Below, one piece after another: positions 41,173 through 49,633 of a stretch of DNA of 61,979 nucleotides (its first letter is position 1; each line of letters starts with the position of its first letter). The notes beneath the pieces were generated by a model. It saw nothing but the letters and a program-made list of their open reading frames with translations. It did not search any database and was not told the DNA's origin. A program made the translations under genes and the position numbers. Source of the DNA: Candidatus Saccharimonadota bacterium (GTDB lineage Bacteria; Patescibacteriota; Saccharimonadia; Saccharimonadales; UBA4665); NCBI GenBank assembly GCA_025928155.1, contig JAICKC010000008.1, positions 1 to 61,979 on the forward strand, written 5' to 3'.

Positions 41173-41481
41173 ATGGCCAGCCGCGCCGCACACAAAAAGC
41201 ACTTGCACACCTCCCGTAAAAAACACCGCGAGTCGTTTGACTACATCGTGTACTTTTTTGGCGTAGCGGCACCGCTGTTTGAGCTGCCGCAGCTGTGGCA
41301 GATTTATTCCAACCACTCAGCCAAAAACGTGTCGCTCGCCACCTGGGCCTTCTTCTGCGTCGACAACTTCGTATGGATGGCGTATGCCTGGCGTAAAAAG
41401 GAGTGGCCGTTGCTTCTAACCTCCATACTGTATGAGATTGTCGAGGCCAGCATCGTCATCGGCATTTTGAAATACTCTTGA
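41173..41481 (+). CDS. SemiSWEET-type PQ-loop transporter
   Basis: 102 aa from ATG 41173. Three helices and the PQ motif PLFELPQLWQIYSNHSAKNV (about 34-53) with SLATW typical of SemiSWEETs, which dimerise to carry sugars. The N-terminus is unusually basic (AAHKKHLHTSRKKHRES). TACAAT at 41155 is a -10 candidate, 13 nt upstream. The convergent trehalase-like gene (9 nt away) fits a sugar context. Confidence 0.88.
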   Translation: MASRAAHKKHLHTSRKKHRESFDYIVYFFGVAAPLFELPQLWQIYSNHSAKNVSLATWAFFCVDNFVWMAYAWRKKEWPLLLTSILYEIVEASIVIGILKYS

Positions 41482-41489
41482 AGACTAGG

Positions 41490-42821
41490 CTACGACTCGC
41501 GATCGACAAACTGTTGGCAGAACCGCTCGAACACCGCGTTCGTCCAGCCAAAGCCGGTCTGGCTCGGATAGACACCCTTCTGCGGTGGTCTCTCGGGGTT
41601 AACCACGTTATATTTTTCCAAGAATACATGATGCTCATTGAACCAATCCAAATTGTTTTTGAGCCACTTCATGGCGATACGTTTGGCGTCTTCGTGGTAG
41701 CCGTAACGCAACAGTCCTTCCACGACTATAAAATGGAGCGGTGCCCAGCCGTTCGGATAGGCCCACTGCACCGGCATACTGCCGGGGACGTATTGGTTGA
41801 GCGGCAGCGCGTCGGTCGTCGCCAAACCACCTTTGTTTTCAAACCGCCGCAACGCCTTCACAAGCGCAGCCGCCTGCTTTTCGTCGACCATGCCCGCCCA
41901 CATCGGAAAAAACGCTGCCAGACTACTAATATTACCGCGTCTTTCCTTCACATAGTTGTAGTCGTAATACATGCCGCGCAATCGATCCCACATCAGCTCG
42001 TCCATGGTTTCTTTGCGCTTGTGCGCTGCCTGCTCCCACTTAGCTGCCTCACGAATATCATTAAGTAGCCGGGCGGCGCGGGCAAAATCCATCTCGTACT
42101 TATAAAGTAGCGCATTGAGGTCGACCGGCAGGTAGTTGAGTGCTCGGCGGTTGAAGCGCGGTGTCATATCCCAGCCGCTTTCGGCTTCAGCTAGATCGTG
42201 TAGATAGTTGATATCATAGTAGCGGCTTAGACCCCGATATGCTAGACGCTCGTTGGGTTTTTTGGAGCCCAGCCAAACCACCTCGTATTCCGCTTGAGCC
42301 TGCCTTATAGCAGCCTGCAACCACCTTTTGTCTTTGCCATATGTATTGTAGACATCAAAGATAAAGCTCGTCAGGAACGGCGGCTGCGAGCGTCCCATCA
42401 GGAAAGTGCGTGAGCCATTCGGAATAATTTTGAAGCGCTTCTGCAAATACAGCAGGTCCTCCAAAACGCCCTCCACGAGCGGCTTGTGCTCTTTATCGAG
42501 TAGGCCTTGTATCATGAAATAGCTGTCCCAGTAGTAGAGCTCGTTGTAGTCGAAACCAGCACCCTCCTCGTAGCTTGGCACCAAGTAGGGCTTAGGCAAG
42601 CCTAGCAGACTCTCATCATCCTTTGGGTGGAACCGTTCCATTCGCGTCCAAAACTCACGAATATAGTCACGCGCTATTTGCACATCTTCGGGCGCGAGCT
42701 CACCGTGTTTGCGGACAGCAGGAAACGGCAGAAGCTTACCAGCCGCATCTACTACCTTGCGCGAGGTCTGACCTGCAACCTTCTTTACTACTTTGCCGGA
42801 TTTTTTCGCTTTATCGATCAT
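41490..42821 (-). CDS. GH37 trehalase-like glycosidase
   Basis: 443 aa, (alpha/alpha)6 fold. Signature 1 appears as FDYNELYYWDSYF and signature 2 as QWAYPNGWAP. Catalytic acid Asp is expected in ESGWDMTPRF and the base Glu in the EKYNVVNP / TGFGWTNAVF region, both retained. Shorter than E. coli TreA (about 560) and without a signal peptide, so probably a cytosolic enzyme. Trehalose is likely but not certain. N-terminus (1-25) is Lys-rich. Confidence 0.88.
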   Translation of the reverse strand: MIDKAKKSGKVVKKVAGQTSRKVVDAAGKLLPFPAVRKHGELAPEDVQIARDYIREFWTRMERFHPKDDESLLGLPKPYLVPSYEEGAGFDYNELYYWDSYFMIQGLLDKEHKPLVEGVLEDLLYLQKRFKIIPNGSRTFLMGRSQPPFLTSFIFDVYNTYGKDKRWLQAAIRQAQAEYEVVWLGSKKPNERLAYRGLSRYYDINYLHDLAEAESGWDMTPRFNRRALNYLPVDLNALLYKYEMDFARAARLLNDIREAAKWEQAAHKRKETMDELMWDRLRGMYYDYNYVKERRGNISSLAAFFPMWAGMVDEKQAAALVKALRRFENKGGLATTDALPLNQYVPGSMPVQWAYPNGWAPLHFIVVEGLLRYGYHEDAKRIAMKWLKNNLDWFNEHHVFLEKYNVVNPERPPQKGVYPSQTGFGWTNAVFERFCQQFVDRES

Positions 42822-42857
42822 ACCTACAGCGTAGGCGACTCAGCGCGAGGGGTCAAC

Positions 42858-43403
42858 CTATTTGCTGCCGTCGCCGAGCTGTTTGCGGCCCTGGTTTTCG
42901 GACTCATAGAGGGCCTGGTGCAGTACGCCCATGAGCATCTTGGCCTGAGCGTGGCTCATGCCAATTCGCGAAACGGTCAGCGGCTGGCCATTCTGCCCGG
43001 CAACTTGCGAGAAGTTCAATACCACGCCCTCGCGGTTCGCCGTAATCTCCACACTGTCACTGTACATAACCCGCGGGTCAATCATAACCATCAGCGTTTG
43101 GGATTGCGGACGACCGTTTTGGGTTGGTTCGTGCACATGGCGCTCCTGGTCCTCGGCACGATCGTAGCCGGCTAACTGCCACAGTTCCGCCGCCTTGTCG
43201 TCCTCGACGGCAAAATGGCTGATAAGCAACAATAAGATATCCTCGCTCGGACGTTCCGCGCCAGATTCAATCCTGCGCAAATCGGACTCATCTATTTCAA
43301 CGGCGCCTGAGACCTCGGCCGTGCTTTCGCGGCTATGCTCACGCAAATCTTTAAGCTGCGCGCCAAGAGCACTATAAGGGGTACGTTTATCAATTTCGCT
43401 CAT
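42858..43403 (-). CDS. HTH (Xre) plus DUF3467-like domain protein
   Basis: 181 aa from ATG 43403. Residues about 8-75 form an Xre-type helix-turn-helix (YSALGAQLKDLREHSRESTA ... LRRIESGAERPSEDIL). Residues about 105-170 read SDSVEITANREGVVLNFSQV and VSRIGMSHAQAKMLMGVLHQ, the DUF3467 pattern. A single-chain regulator of unknown target. It diverges from murB; a single 66-nt region carries both promoters. Confidence 0.8.
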   Translation of the reverse strand: MSEIDKRTPYSALGAQLKDLREHSRESTAEVSGAVEIDESDLRRIESGAERPSEDILLLLISHFAVEDDKAAELWQLAGYDRAEDQERHVHEPTQNGRPQSQTLMVMIDPRVMYSDSVEITANREGVVLNFSQVAGQNGQPLTVSRIGMSHAQAKMLMGVLHQALYESENQGRKQLGDGSK

Positions 43404-43469
43404 TACCACATATTTTACCGCTGGAGTCACACGCACGCAAGCGAACCAAAGCTGGGTTATACTGTAGCC

Positions 43470-44525
43470 ATGCAATCTAATGTGCCGCTTGCGCAATACA
43501 CTTCTCTAGCCGTGGGTGGCCTGGCCGAACAGCTGTATATCTGCCCTTCCAGCGATGAACTACAGTTCGCACTCGCCGAAACTGCCGGTAAGCAATCATG
43601 GATACTAGGGTATGGAGCAAATGTGCTCATTTCTGACACCGGCTTGCCGGGCGCCACGCTATTCCTACGCGGCGGCGAAATTACCCGCGATGGCGATACA
43701 CTTATTGCCGACGCTGGCGTCTGGTGGGATGAGGTAGTGCAGTTCGCTATCCGCGAAAGCCTTTGGGGCCTGGAGCTAATGAGCGCCATCCCCGGCGGTG
43801 TCGGTGCGGCTATCGTCGGCAACATTGCTGCGTATGGCCAAGCTGTGGCCGACACATTGGCTTGGGTTGAACTGTATGACCGAACAAATGGCGAGACCCG
43901 CCGAGTGCAGCCCAGCGAGCTCGATTTACGTTACCGGTACAGCGCTTTCCAGACCGACAAGTTCAGAAATCTGGTAATTTTGCGTACCGCGCTTAACCTG
44001 CAGCGCACACCGACGAAAGAGCTTGAATACCAGGTTGCAATCGATGTCGTCCGCGAAAAAGGCTACGATATCGGCACCCTCACCGGCCGGCGCGAAGCAA
44101 TTCTCGAAACCCGGCGGCGCGCCGGTTCGCTGTGGGATTGGCATCACCCCGAAGACTATCTCCACACCGCTGGCTCATTCTTCCGCAATCCGCTTGTCAG
44201 TGACGAAGCAGTGGAAAACCTCATGGCCTTCGAAGAACATGGTCGTACTGCCGAGATGCTCCGCAAAATGAATCAGCTGCACGGCGGTGCCAGCAAGCGC
44301 GTCAGTGCCGCACACGTGCTGCTCGCTGCTGGTTTCCAACGCGGCCAGAGCTGGGGGCCGGTGCGCCTACATCCCGAACATATTTTAAAAATCGAAAATA
44401 CTGGTGGCGCCACCGCCCAGCAGATTTACGACGTCGCCCAGGAAATCGTGCAAACCGTGAAAGCTAAGCTAGATATCGATCTTACGCCCGAGGTTCGGTT
44501 CTTAGGAAAGTTCGAGGAACATTAG
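43470..44525 (+). CDS. murB: UDP-N-acetylenolpyruvoylglucosamine reductase
   Basis: FAD enzyme reducing UDP-GlcNAc-enolpyruvate to UDP-MurNAc. 351 aa. FAD-binding GYGANVLISD (about 49-58) and PGGVGAAIVGNIAAYGQ (about 111-127), YRYSAFQ, catalytic Ser in AGSFFRNP (about 230-237), and LTPEVRFLG near the end. ATG 43470 lies 6 nt after -10 TATACT, so probably leaderless. With the MurA at 47741 it implies self-made peptidoglycan. Followed after 2 nt by the DUF3052 gene. Confidence 0.96.
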   Translation: MQSNVPLAQYTSLAVGGLAEQLYICPSSDELQFALAETAGKQSWILGYGANVLISDTGLPGATLFLRGGEITRDGDTLIADAGVWWDEVVQFAIRESLWGLELMSAIPGGVGAAIVGNIAAYGQAVADTLAWVELYDRTNGETRRVQPSELDLRYRYSAFQTDKFRNLVILRTALNLQRTPTKELEYQVAIDVVREKGYDIGTLTGRREAILETRRRAGSLWDWHHPEDYLHTAGSFFRNPLVSDEAVENLMAFEEHGRTAEMLRKMNQLHGGASKRVSAAHVLLAAGFQRGQSWGPVRLHPEHILKIENTGGATAQQIYDVAQEIVQTVKAKLDIDLTPEVRFLGKFEEH

Positions 44526-44527
44526 AG

Positions 44528-44911
44528 ATGGATAAGCCAAGCGAAAAACCATTGGCCGAAAAACTGGGCTTTGCGCCCGGTGACAGCATATTCGTGGAGA
44601 CCACACCCAGCTGGTATACTCAGTTCGCCGACGATAACAGTCTGGAGTTGGAGCCCGGCTTGCCCGCTACGCACGCCCACATCTTTGTACGCAGCCGTGC
44701 CGAGCTCGCCGGTTTTTTACGCGAAAACGACCTGCCACAAATAGAAAAATCCCTGTGGGTCAGCTGGCTCAAAAAGACCAGCGAGCAACGCAGTGATTTG
44801 GATGAAAACGATATCCGCACCGCTATTTTGTCGCTTGGCTGGGTGGACACCAAAGTCGCCAGTATCGACAACGATTGGTCGGGCCTGAAGTTCCTCCGCC
44901 GCAAGGCGTGA
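44528..44911 (+). CDS. DUF3052-family protein
   Basis: 127 aa: AEKLGFAPGDSIFVETTPSW, LWVSWLKKTSEQRSDLDEND and GWVDTKVASIDNDWSGLKF are the conserved blocks of DUF3052 (YeeZ-like small proteins, function unknown). Directly downstream of murB, in the same operon. Confidence 0.85.
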   Translation: MDKPSEKPLAEKLGFAPGDSIFVETTPSWYTQFADDNSLELEPGLPATHAHIFVRSRAELAGFLRENDLPQIEKSLWVSWLKKTSEQRSDLDENDIRTAILSLGWVDTKVASIDNDWSGLKFLRRKA

Positions 44912-44923
44912 TACAATACGCTC

Positions 44924-45169
44924 ATGGTTAAGAAAGCCGCGAAGCTGAAGCGCCGCAACGGTGTGTGGTTTGCGCGGCTACGGGGCAGTTATATACCGGT
45001 CAGTTGGCAAGGCTGGCTTACTTATATTCCGTTCGTTGCGTACCTAGCCTACAGCCTTATCGTGGCGTTCGCCTACACCGGCAACAACTGGAAAGCTGTG
45101 TTATGGATTGTACCCAACTGGACAGCCGCTGCGATCATTATGACCTGGGTCGCCAAACTTAAAAGCTAG
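44924..45169 (+). CDS. Small two-helix membrane protein, 81 aa
   Basis: Basic N-terminus (KKAAKLKRRNGVWFARLRG), two helices (about 30-50 and 58-75). Has its own -10 (TACAAT, 44912-44917) 6 nt before ATG. Overlaps the convergent Nudix gene by 4 nt. Function unknown. Confidence 0.65.
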   Translation: MVKKAAKLKRRNGVWFARLRGSYIPVSWQGWLTYIPFVAYLAYSLIVAFAYTGNNWKAVLWIVPNWTAAAIIMTWVAKLKS

Positions 45170-45621
45170 TATTTCTGACTAACAACCACCTCGAGCGGAT
45201 ACGCACCGCGACGTACGTAGTCCTGCATGAGTTGCTCTGGGTAGCTCGTCCAAAATTTGCCCGCCGCGTACAACTCCAGAAACTCGTCAGTCGTCACCCA
45301 TCGTACCTCTGGATGTTCTTGAGTACTCCGAGCTTCGCCGCCGACTACTTTCGCCAAAAAGGCTGGCCCGGAAATATTAAGCTGCTTGCTCGAAAAAATA
45401 CTTTGGTAGATGCCTATAAAGCCAGTGAGCTCAACGCTGTAACCGGTTTCTTCGGCTGTTTCGCGCACGGCTGCTTCGGCCAGTGTTTCATCGTTGTCAA
45501 TGTGGCCACCCGGCAGGTTATATAGGCCTTCGCGTCCCGGTTTACTCTCCTGCACGATCAAAAACTTGCCGTCCTTTTCAACTAAGCAATCCACGACCGC
45601 AAACTCAAATTTCATAGCCAT
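45166..45621 (-). CDS. Nudix hydrolase
   Basis: 151 aa with intact Nudix box (GGHIDNDETLAEAAVRETAE then ETGYSVEL). Directly follows another Nudix gene (3 nt gap) in the same orientation, so the pair is co-transcribed. Substrate unknown. Confidence 0.9.
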   Translation of the reverse strand: MAMKFEFAVVDCLVEKDGKFLIVQESKPGREGLYNLPGGHIDNDETLAEAAVRETAEETGYSVELTGFIGIYQSIFSSKQLNISGPAFLAKVVGGEARSTQEHPEVRWVTTDEFLELYAAGKFWTSYPEQLMQDYVRRGAYPLEVVVSQKY

Positions 45622-45624
45622 ACC

Positions 45625-46104
45625 TTATGCTGCCTGCTTTGGTAAGCCCATTAGATCGTGATAAGTATGCTTATCGGTAACAGAATACGTGAGCTCATTG
45701 CCAAAACCGGCCGTCTCAACGGCACGGACAACATTCACACACTTCTCGGGCAGTTTGTCCAGCGCGAACCAGCCCACGCCGGAGCATTTGTCTGGTTCGC
45801 AAACTTTTGGTGTACCCCTCCAGCTGTCCAGCACAAATACGAAATTTATATACTCTACTTCCACGAAGTATTGGTCTATGTGCGTGAGCCGCAGGTCTTC
45901 CGGCTTACCGTCCAAATCAACCTCTTCTTTTAGTTCGCGGATGGTAGTGACACGTATATCTTCGTCGTATTCGCCATGACCGCTTGGGAAGTCCCAATAA
46001 CCTCCCAGATACTTTCCTAGGGCGCGTTGCTGCAGTAAGATCTCGCCAGCTTTGTTGCGGATAATAACAAACACCGCCCACCTAGTAGTAGCGCGCTCAG
46101 TCAT
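45625..46104 (-). CDS. Nudix hydrolase
   Basis: 159 aa. The Nudix box is GHGEYDEDIRVTTIRELKEEVDL with the catalytic REL-x-EE core intact; the first Gly-x5-Glu reads GHGEYDED. WDFPSGHGEYDE resembles IPP-isomerase-like or dihydroneopterin-type Nudix proteins. It sits 6 nt downstream of glyA, so folate/one-carbon metabolism is conceivable but not shown. Confidence 0.85.
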   Translation of the reverse strand: MTERATTRWAVFVIIRNKAGEILLQQRALGKYLGGYWDFPSGHGEYDEDIRVTTIRELKEEVDLDGKPEDLRLTHIDQYFVEVEYINFVFVLDSWRGTPKVCEPDKCSGVGWFALDKLPEKCVNVVRAVETAGFGNELTYSVTDKHTYHDLMGLPKQAA

Positions 46105-46110
46105 ATATGC

Positions 46111-47397
46111 TCACTCCTTGTCACTCGGTAATGGATATTTTAAAGCAAGTTCGCGGACAGCATCACGCAGCTCGGCAATGCGCGCTTCGTCTTCACGGTG
46201 TTCGACAGCCTGATGCATCCAGTCAGCAATCTGTTCCATGTCATCTTCCAGGAGGCCGCGCGTTGTAATAGCTGGCGTACCGAGCCGGATGCCGCTTGGG
46301 CGGAACGGCGGCAGCGGGTCGTTGGCGACCGCATTTTTATTGAGCGTCAGACCAATGCGGTCGAGCACTGTTTCAACGACACTGCCGTCCAGCCCAAAAC
46401 TCTGGTACACGTCCGCCAAAATTAAGTGATTGGAGGTGCCGCCAGTCACTAACTGGAAGCCACGCTTCTGCAGGCCGTCGGCCAAAGCGGCGGCATTCAC
46501 CACGATCTGCTTGGCATACGTTTTGAACTCGGGCTTCAACGCCTCCCCAAATGCTACGGCTTTGGCAGCAATGATATGTTCGAGCGGACCACCTTGAGTG
46601 CCGGGGAATACTGCGCGGTCAATAAGTGTCGGGATGTTTTCGAGGGTTTTTTCGGGCGCTTTGAGCGGGTTGCCCACGGTACCCTTGCTCAAAATGAGTC
46701 CGCCGCGCGGGCCGCGCAGCGTTTTGTGCGTGGTAGTGGTTATGACGTGAAACCCGTAATCGAACGGGTTTTTGGCCGCACCAGCCACAATCAAGCCGGC
46801 AATATGCGCCATATCAGCCATGAGCAGGCACTCGTCACCAACCTCGTGCGCGATAGCCGCAAACTTGGCGTAATCGAGTTCGCGCGGGTAAGCGCTAAAG
46901 CCGGCTAGGATGATCTTGGGCTTGTGTTTTTTGGCAAGCTGCAGCAGCTCGTCGTAATCAATCTCGCCCGTAGTTGGGTCCTTCATCTTATAGCGAATAA
47001 AGTTGTACAAGTGAGCGCTGCGGGTTACGGGCGCACCGTGGGTCAGGTGACCGCCGTGACTGAGATCCATAGCAAGCACCGTATCGCCTGGCTCCAGCCA
47101 AGCGTAATACACTGCTTCGTTGGCGGGCGCACCGGCATGGGGCTGGACATTGGCGTGGTCGGCCTTAAACAGTTTTTTGGCTCGGTTGATGGCAATCTGC
47201 TCCACCTGATCGGTGTTTTCCTGGCCACCGTAATAGCGCCGGCCTGGGTAGCCCTCGCTATACTTATTGGTGAATACGCTGCCCATCGCGTCCAGGACAT
47301 CACGCGATACATAGTTTTCGCTTGGGATCAGCTCCAGTCCCTGACGCTGGCGCTGTTCTTCGGCTGTTATCAGCCGGGCAATTTCTTCATCAATCAT
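46111..47397 (-). CDS. glyA: Serine hydroxymethyltransferase
   Basis: PLP enzyme interconverting serine and glycine with tetrahydrofolate, 428 aa. Start ATG 47397 (MIDEEIARLI), with GAGGGAG 6 nt upstream. Motifs: LELIPSENYVS, NKYSEGYPGRRYYGG, GDTVLAMDLSHGGHLTHG, PLP Lys in TTTTHKTLRGPRGG, and GIRLGTPAITTRG. Its own promoter is likely within the 169-nt gap to the divergent HTH/murA unit. Confidence 0.97.
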   Translation of the reverse strand: MIDEEIARLITAEEQRQRQGLELIPSENYVSRDVLDAMGSVFTNKYSEGYPGRRYYGGQENTDQVEQIAINRAKKLFKADHANVQPHAGAPANEAVYYAWLEPGDTVLAMDLSHGGHLTHGAPVTRSAHLYNFIRYKMKDPTTGEIDYDELLQLAKKHKPKIILAGFSAYPRELDYAKFAAIAHEVGDECLLMADMAHIAGLIVAGAAKNPFDYGFHVITTTTHKTLRGPRGGLILSKGTVGNPLKAPEKTLENIPTLIDRAVFPGTQGGPLEHIIAAKAVAFGEALKPEFKTYAKQIVVNAAALADGLQKRGFQLVTGGTSNHLILADVYQSFGLDGSVVETVLDRIGLTLNKNAVANDPLPPFRPSGIRLGTPAITTRGLLEDDMEQIADWMHQAVEHREDEARIAELRDAVRELALKYPLPSDKE

Positions 47398-47526
47398 TAT
47401 CACTCCCTCGTTATTTATATTCAGTATAAGCTGGTGGGGAGAGATAGTTAAACCATAAATCAAGTCTAGCATTTTGTGTAGCAGACGCCTATACTGGCTC
47501 GCAGGCCAACCAAAACAAAAAATAAA

Positions 47527-47556
47527 TTGCATACTTTATGCATCACGCGATATACT
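47527..47556 (+). promoter_or_regulatory. Promoter of the HTH/murA unit
   Basis: TTGCAT (47527-47532), 18-nt spacer, TATACT (47551-47556), 10 nt to ATG 47567. Confidence 0.65.
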
Positions 47557-47566
47557 TTAATACACT

Positions 47567-47716
47567 ATGTCGACAACTAATGAGAAAATCGGTGATTTTA
47601 TCGCACAGATTCGTCAGGAGCGCGGCCTGACCCAAGCAGAATTCGCGACCAGGCTTGGTACCAGCCAATCGGCCGTGAACCGCATAGAAAAGGGTAAGCA
47701 GAACCTGAGCCTCTAG
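47567..47716 (+). pseudogene. Short Xre helix-turn-helix, cut by an amber codon in frame with murA
   Basis: 49 codons: IGDFIAQIRQERGLTQAEFA then TRLGTSQSAVNRIEKGKQNLSL, a complete HTH, ending at TAG 47714-47716 where a Glu codon (GAG) would continue the pattern. The frame stays open through to the murA TTG at 47741 with no other stop. Suggests an HTH-MurA fusion split by one substitution; it is either a decayed fusion, a regulated readthrough or an assembly error. Confidence 0.7.
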
Positions 47717-47740
47717 ACCTTTGGGCGTTTTAGATATGTA

Positions 47741-49090
47741 TTGAACAAACAAATCATCGCCCTGCCCGGCAGCATCGTTAACCTGCGCTTTGAGGTAGGA
47801 CGTGAATTTAGCGGCCGGATGTCGCTCAAAACCAGCAAGAATGCCGCCGTGGCGCTACTGTGTGCGTCCTTGCTCAATTACGGCGTGACGCGATTTAAAA
47901 ACTTCCCCCGCATCGAAGAAGTTAACCGCATTATCGAAGTGCTTGAAAGTATTGGTGTGAATGTAAAGTGGCACGAGGGTAACGACCTGGAGATCCGCCG
48001 GCCGGAGGAGCTCAAGCTCGAAGATATGGACAAAGACGCCGCCCGCAAGACGCGCAGCGTGCTCATGCTCATCGGCAGCATCATGCACGACTCTGAAAGC
48101 TTTAAGATTCCCTACGCTGGCGGCTGTAAGCTCGGCGAGCGCACGGTAGAGCCCCATCTGTTTGCCTTGCAGGAGTTTGGCGTGGACATCGTTGCTACCC
48201 AGGGCCACTATAATGTGACGGTCAATAAAAGGGCACCAGGCGAACTCACGCTCTACGAACAGGGTAATACCGTGACCAACAATGTACTGATGGCCGCCGC
48301 CCGGACTGGTGGCACCACAAATGTACAGAGCGCCAGCGGCGATTACATGGTGCAAGATTTGAGCTATTTCCTGCAAAAGCTGGGCATCAAAATCGAAGGT
48401 GTCGGCACACCGTTCTTAAAGATTACAGGTGTTGCCGGCAAGATTAAAAAGAACATTACGTATGCGCCAACCGAGGACCCTATTGAAGCCATGTTCTTCA
48501 TTACCGCGGCCGTCGTCACCAACTCGGAAATAACTATCGAGCGCCTGCCGTACCGCTGGATTGCGCTGGAGCTGCTTAAGCTCAAGAAAATGGGGCTCGA
48601 ATACACTATGAGCGAGCCGTACAAAGCGGGAAACGGTGTCGTCGATTTGGCAGACGTTACCATCCACAAGCACGACGGCAAGTTAACAGCGCTGGCCGAC
48701 AAGATTCACCCCAACCTCTATCCCGGCCTTAATCCCGACAACCTGCCCTATTTTGTGCTGATCGCCTGCGTAGCCAGGGGCCGGACCCTCATTCACGACT
48801 GGATGTACGAAAACCGTGCCATTTACTACACTGAGCTCACTAAGATCGGGGCGCAGGTAGAGCTGGCTGACCCGCATCGCCTGTACGTCCTGGGGCCAAC
48901 TAAGTTCAGCCGAGCGGACGTAGTCACGCCGCCAGCGCTGCGCCCGGCTTCGTTGCTGCTCATCGGCATGCTGGCCAGTAACGGCGTGAGTACGCTGCGC
49001 GGTATCTACACTATTCAGCGTGGCTACGAAGATCTGGCTGAGCGGCTCAACTCCTTGGGAGCCCACATCACCGTTTTTCATGATCTCTAG
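47741..49090 (+). CDS. murA: UDP-N-acetylglucosamine 1-carboxyvinyltransferase
   Basis: First committed step of peptidoglycan synthesis. 449 aa from TTG 47741, but no ribosome site precedes it and the frame continues upstream, see the HTH entry. GRMSLKTSKNAA (Lys-Asn pair), the fosfomycin-target Cys in AGGCKLGERTVEP (about 127-139), an Asp in NPDNLPYFVL, and RGYEDLAERLNSLGA are the enolpyruvyl-transferase hallmarks. Catalytically intact by eye. Confidence 0.93.
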   Translation: MNKQIIALPGSIVNLRFEVGREFSGRMSLKTSKNAAVALLCASLLNYGVTRFKNFPRIEEVNRIIEVLESIGVNVKWHEGNDLEIRRPEELKLEDMDKDAARKTRSVLMLIGSIMHDSESFKIPYAGGCKLGERTVEPHLFALQEFGVDIVATQGHYNVTVNKRAPGELTLYEQGNTVTNNVLMAAARTGGTTNVQSASGDYMVQDLSYFLQKLGIKIEGVGTPFLKITGVAGKIKKNITYAPTEDPIEAMFFITAAVVTNSEITIERLPYRWIALELLKLKKMGLEYTMSEPYKAGNGVVDLADVTIHKHDGKLTALADKIHPNLYPGLNPDNLPYFVLIACVARGRTLIHDWMYENRAIYYTELTKIGAQVELADPHRLYVLGPTKFSRADVVTPPALRPASLLLIGMLASNGVSTLRGIYTIQRGYEDLAERLNSLGAHITVFHDL

Positions 49091-49125
49091 TTTTACAGGG
49101 GTAGTTGCTATATAATTACCTCTGC

Positions 49126-49200
49126 GCGGGATTCGTATAGCGGCTAATATGCAAGTTTTCCAAACTTGAGACGGGGTTTCGACTACCCCATCCCGCACCA
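49126..49200 (+). tRNA. tRNA-Gly(UCC)
   Basis: Acceptor GCGGGAT / ATCCCGC, discriminator A, encoded CCA. Anticodon stem CAAGT/ACTTG with loop TTTCCAA gives UCC. Confidence 0.95.
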
Positions 49201-49207
49201 TATTGTT

Positions 49208-49633
49208 GTGAATATATTTCTTTCAGCACCATTTAGTAGCCGGGTTGACTCGGGTGGTAATGTCGAAGCTAGCTACCGGCATTCTATTGAGCAACTCCTG
49301 GCAGCGTTGCGCGGTCATGGGCACGACGCGTACTGTGCGCTGGAATATGCGGAGTGGACAATGGGCGGCTTTGGCGCGCCGCATGAAGAGTTTAAGCACG
49401 ATTTCGAGCAGATTGACGCCTGCGATAAAATGATCGTGCTCATGGAGGAGCGGGTGTCGGCCGGTGTACAAATTGAATGCGGCTACGCGTATGCTAGGGG
49501 TAAAAATATAGAAGTTTACCAGATAGGCAAGCCAGCCTGGAGCAATCAGACATTCGCTCAGGTGAACGGACACGAGATCATTTTGGTGCAGAGCGTCGAT
49601 GATTTCGTGGAAAAGGCTCTCGCCCGCAACTAG
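49208..49633 (+). CDS. Nucleoside 2-deoxyribosyltransferase-family protein
   Basis: 141 aa from GTG 49208 (VNIFLSAPFSSRVD), starting 7 nt after tRNA-Gly. NIFLSAPF, RHSIEQLLAALRGHGHD, FKHDFEQIDACDKMIVLMEE and SAGVQIECGYAYARGK (S-x-G-x2-x-E-x-G with the catalytic Glu) fit the NDT fold. Likely nucleoside or nucleotide salvage or clean-up. Confidence 0.85.
   Translation: MNIFLSAPFSSRVDSGGNVEASYRHSIEQLLAALRGHGHDAYCALEYAEWTMGGFGAPHEEFKHDFEQIDACDKMIVLMEERVSAGVQIECGYAYARGKNIEVYQIGKPAWSNQTFAQVNGHEIILVQSVDDFVEKALARN

Noticed and set aside
47716-47740. Alternative genetic code with UAG as sense
   Set aside because: UAG ends several other genes here (E1, PadR copy 1, 41110-40937 frame), so it is a normal stop.
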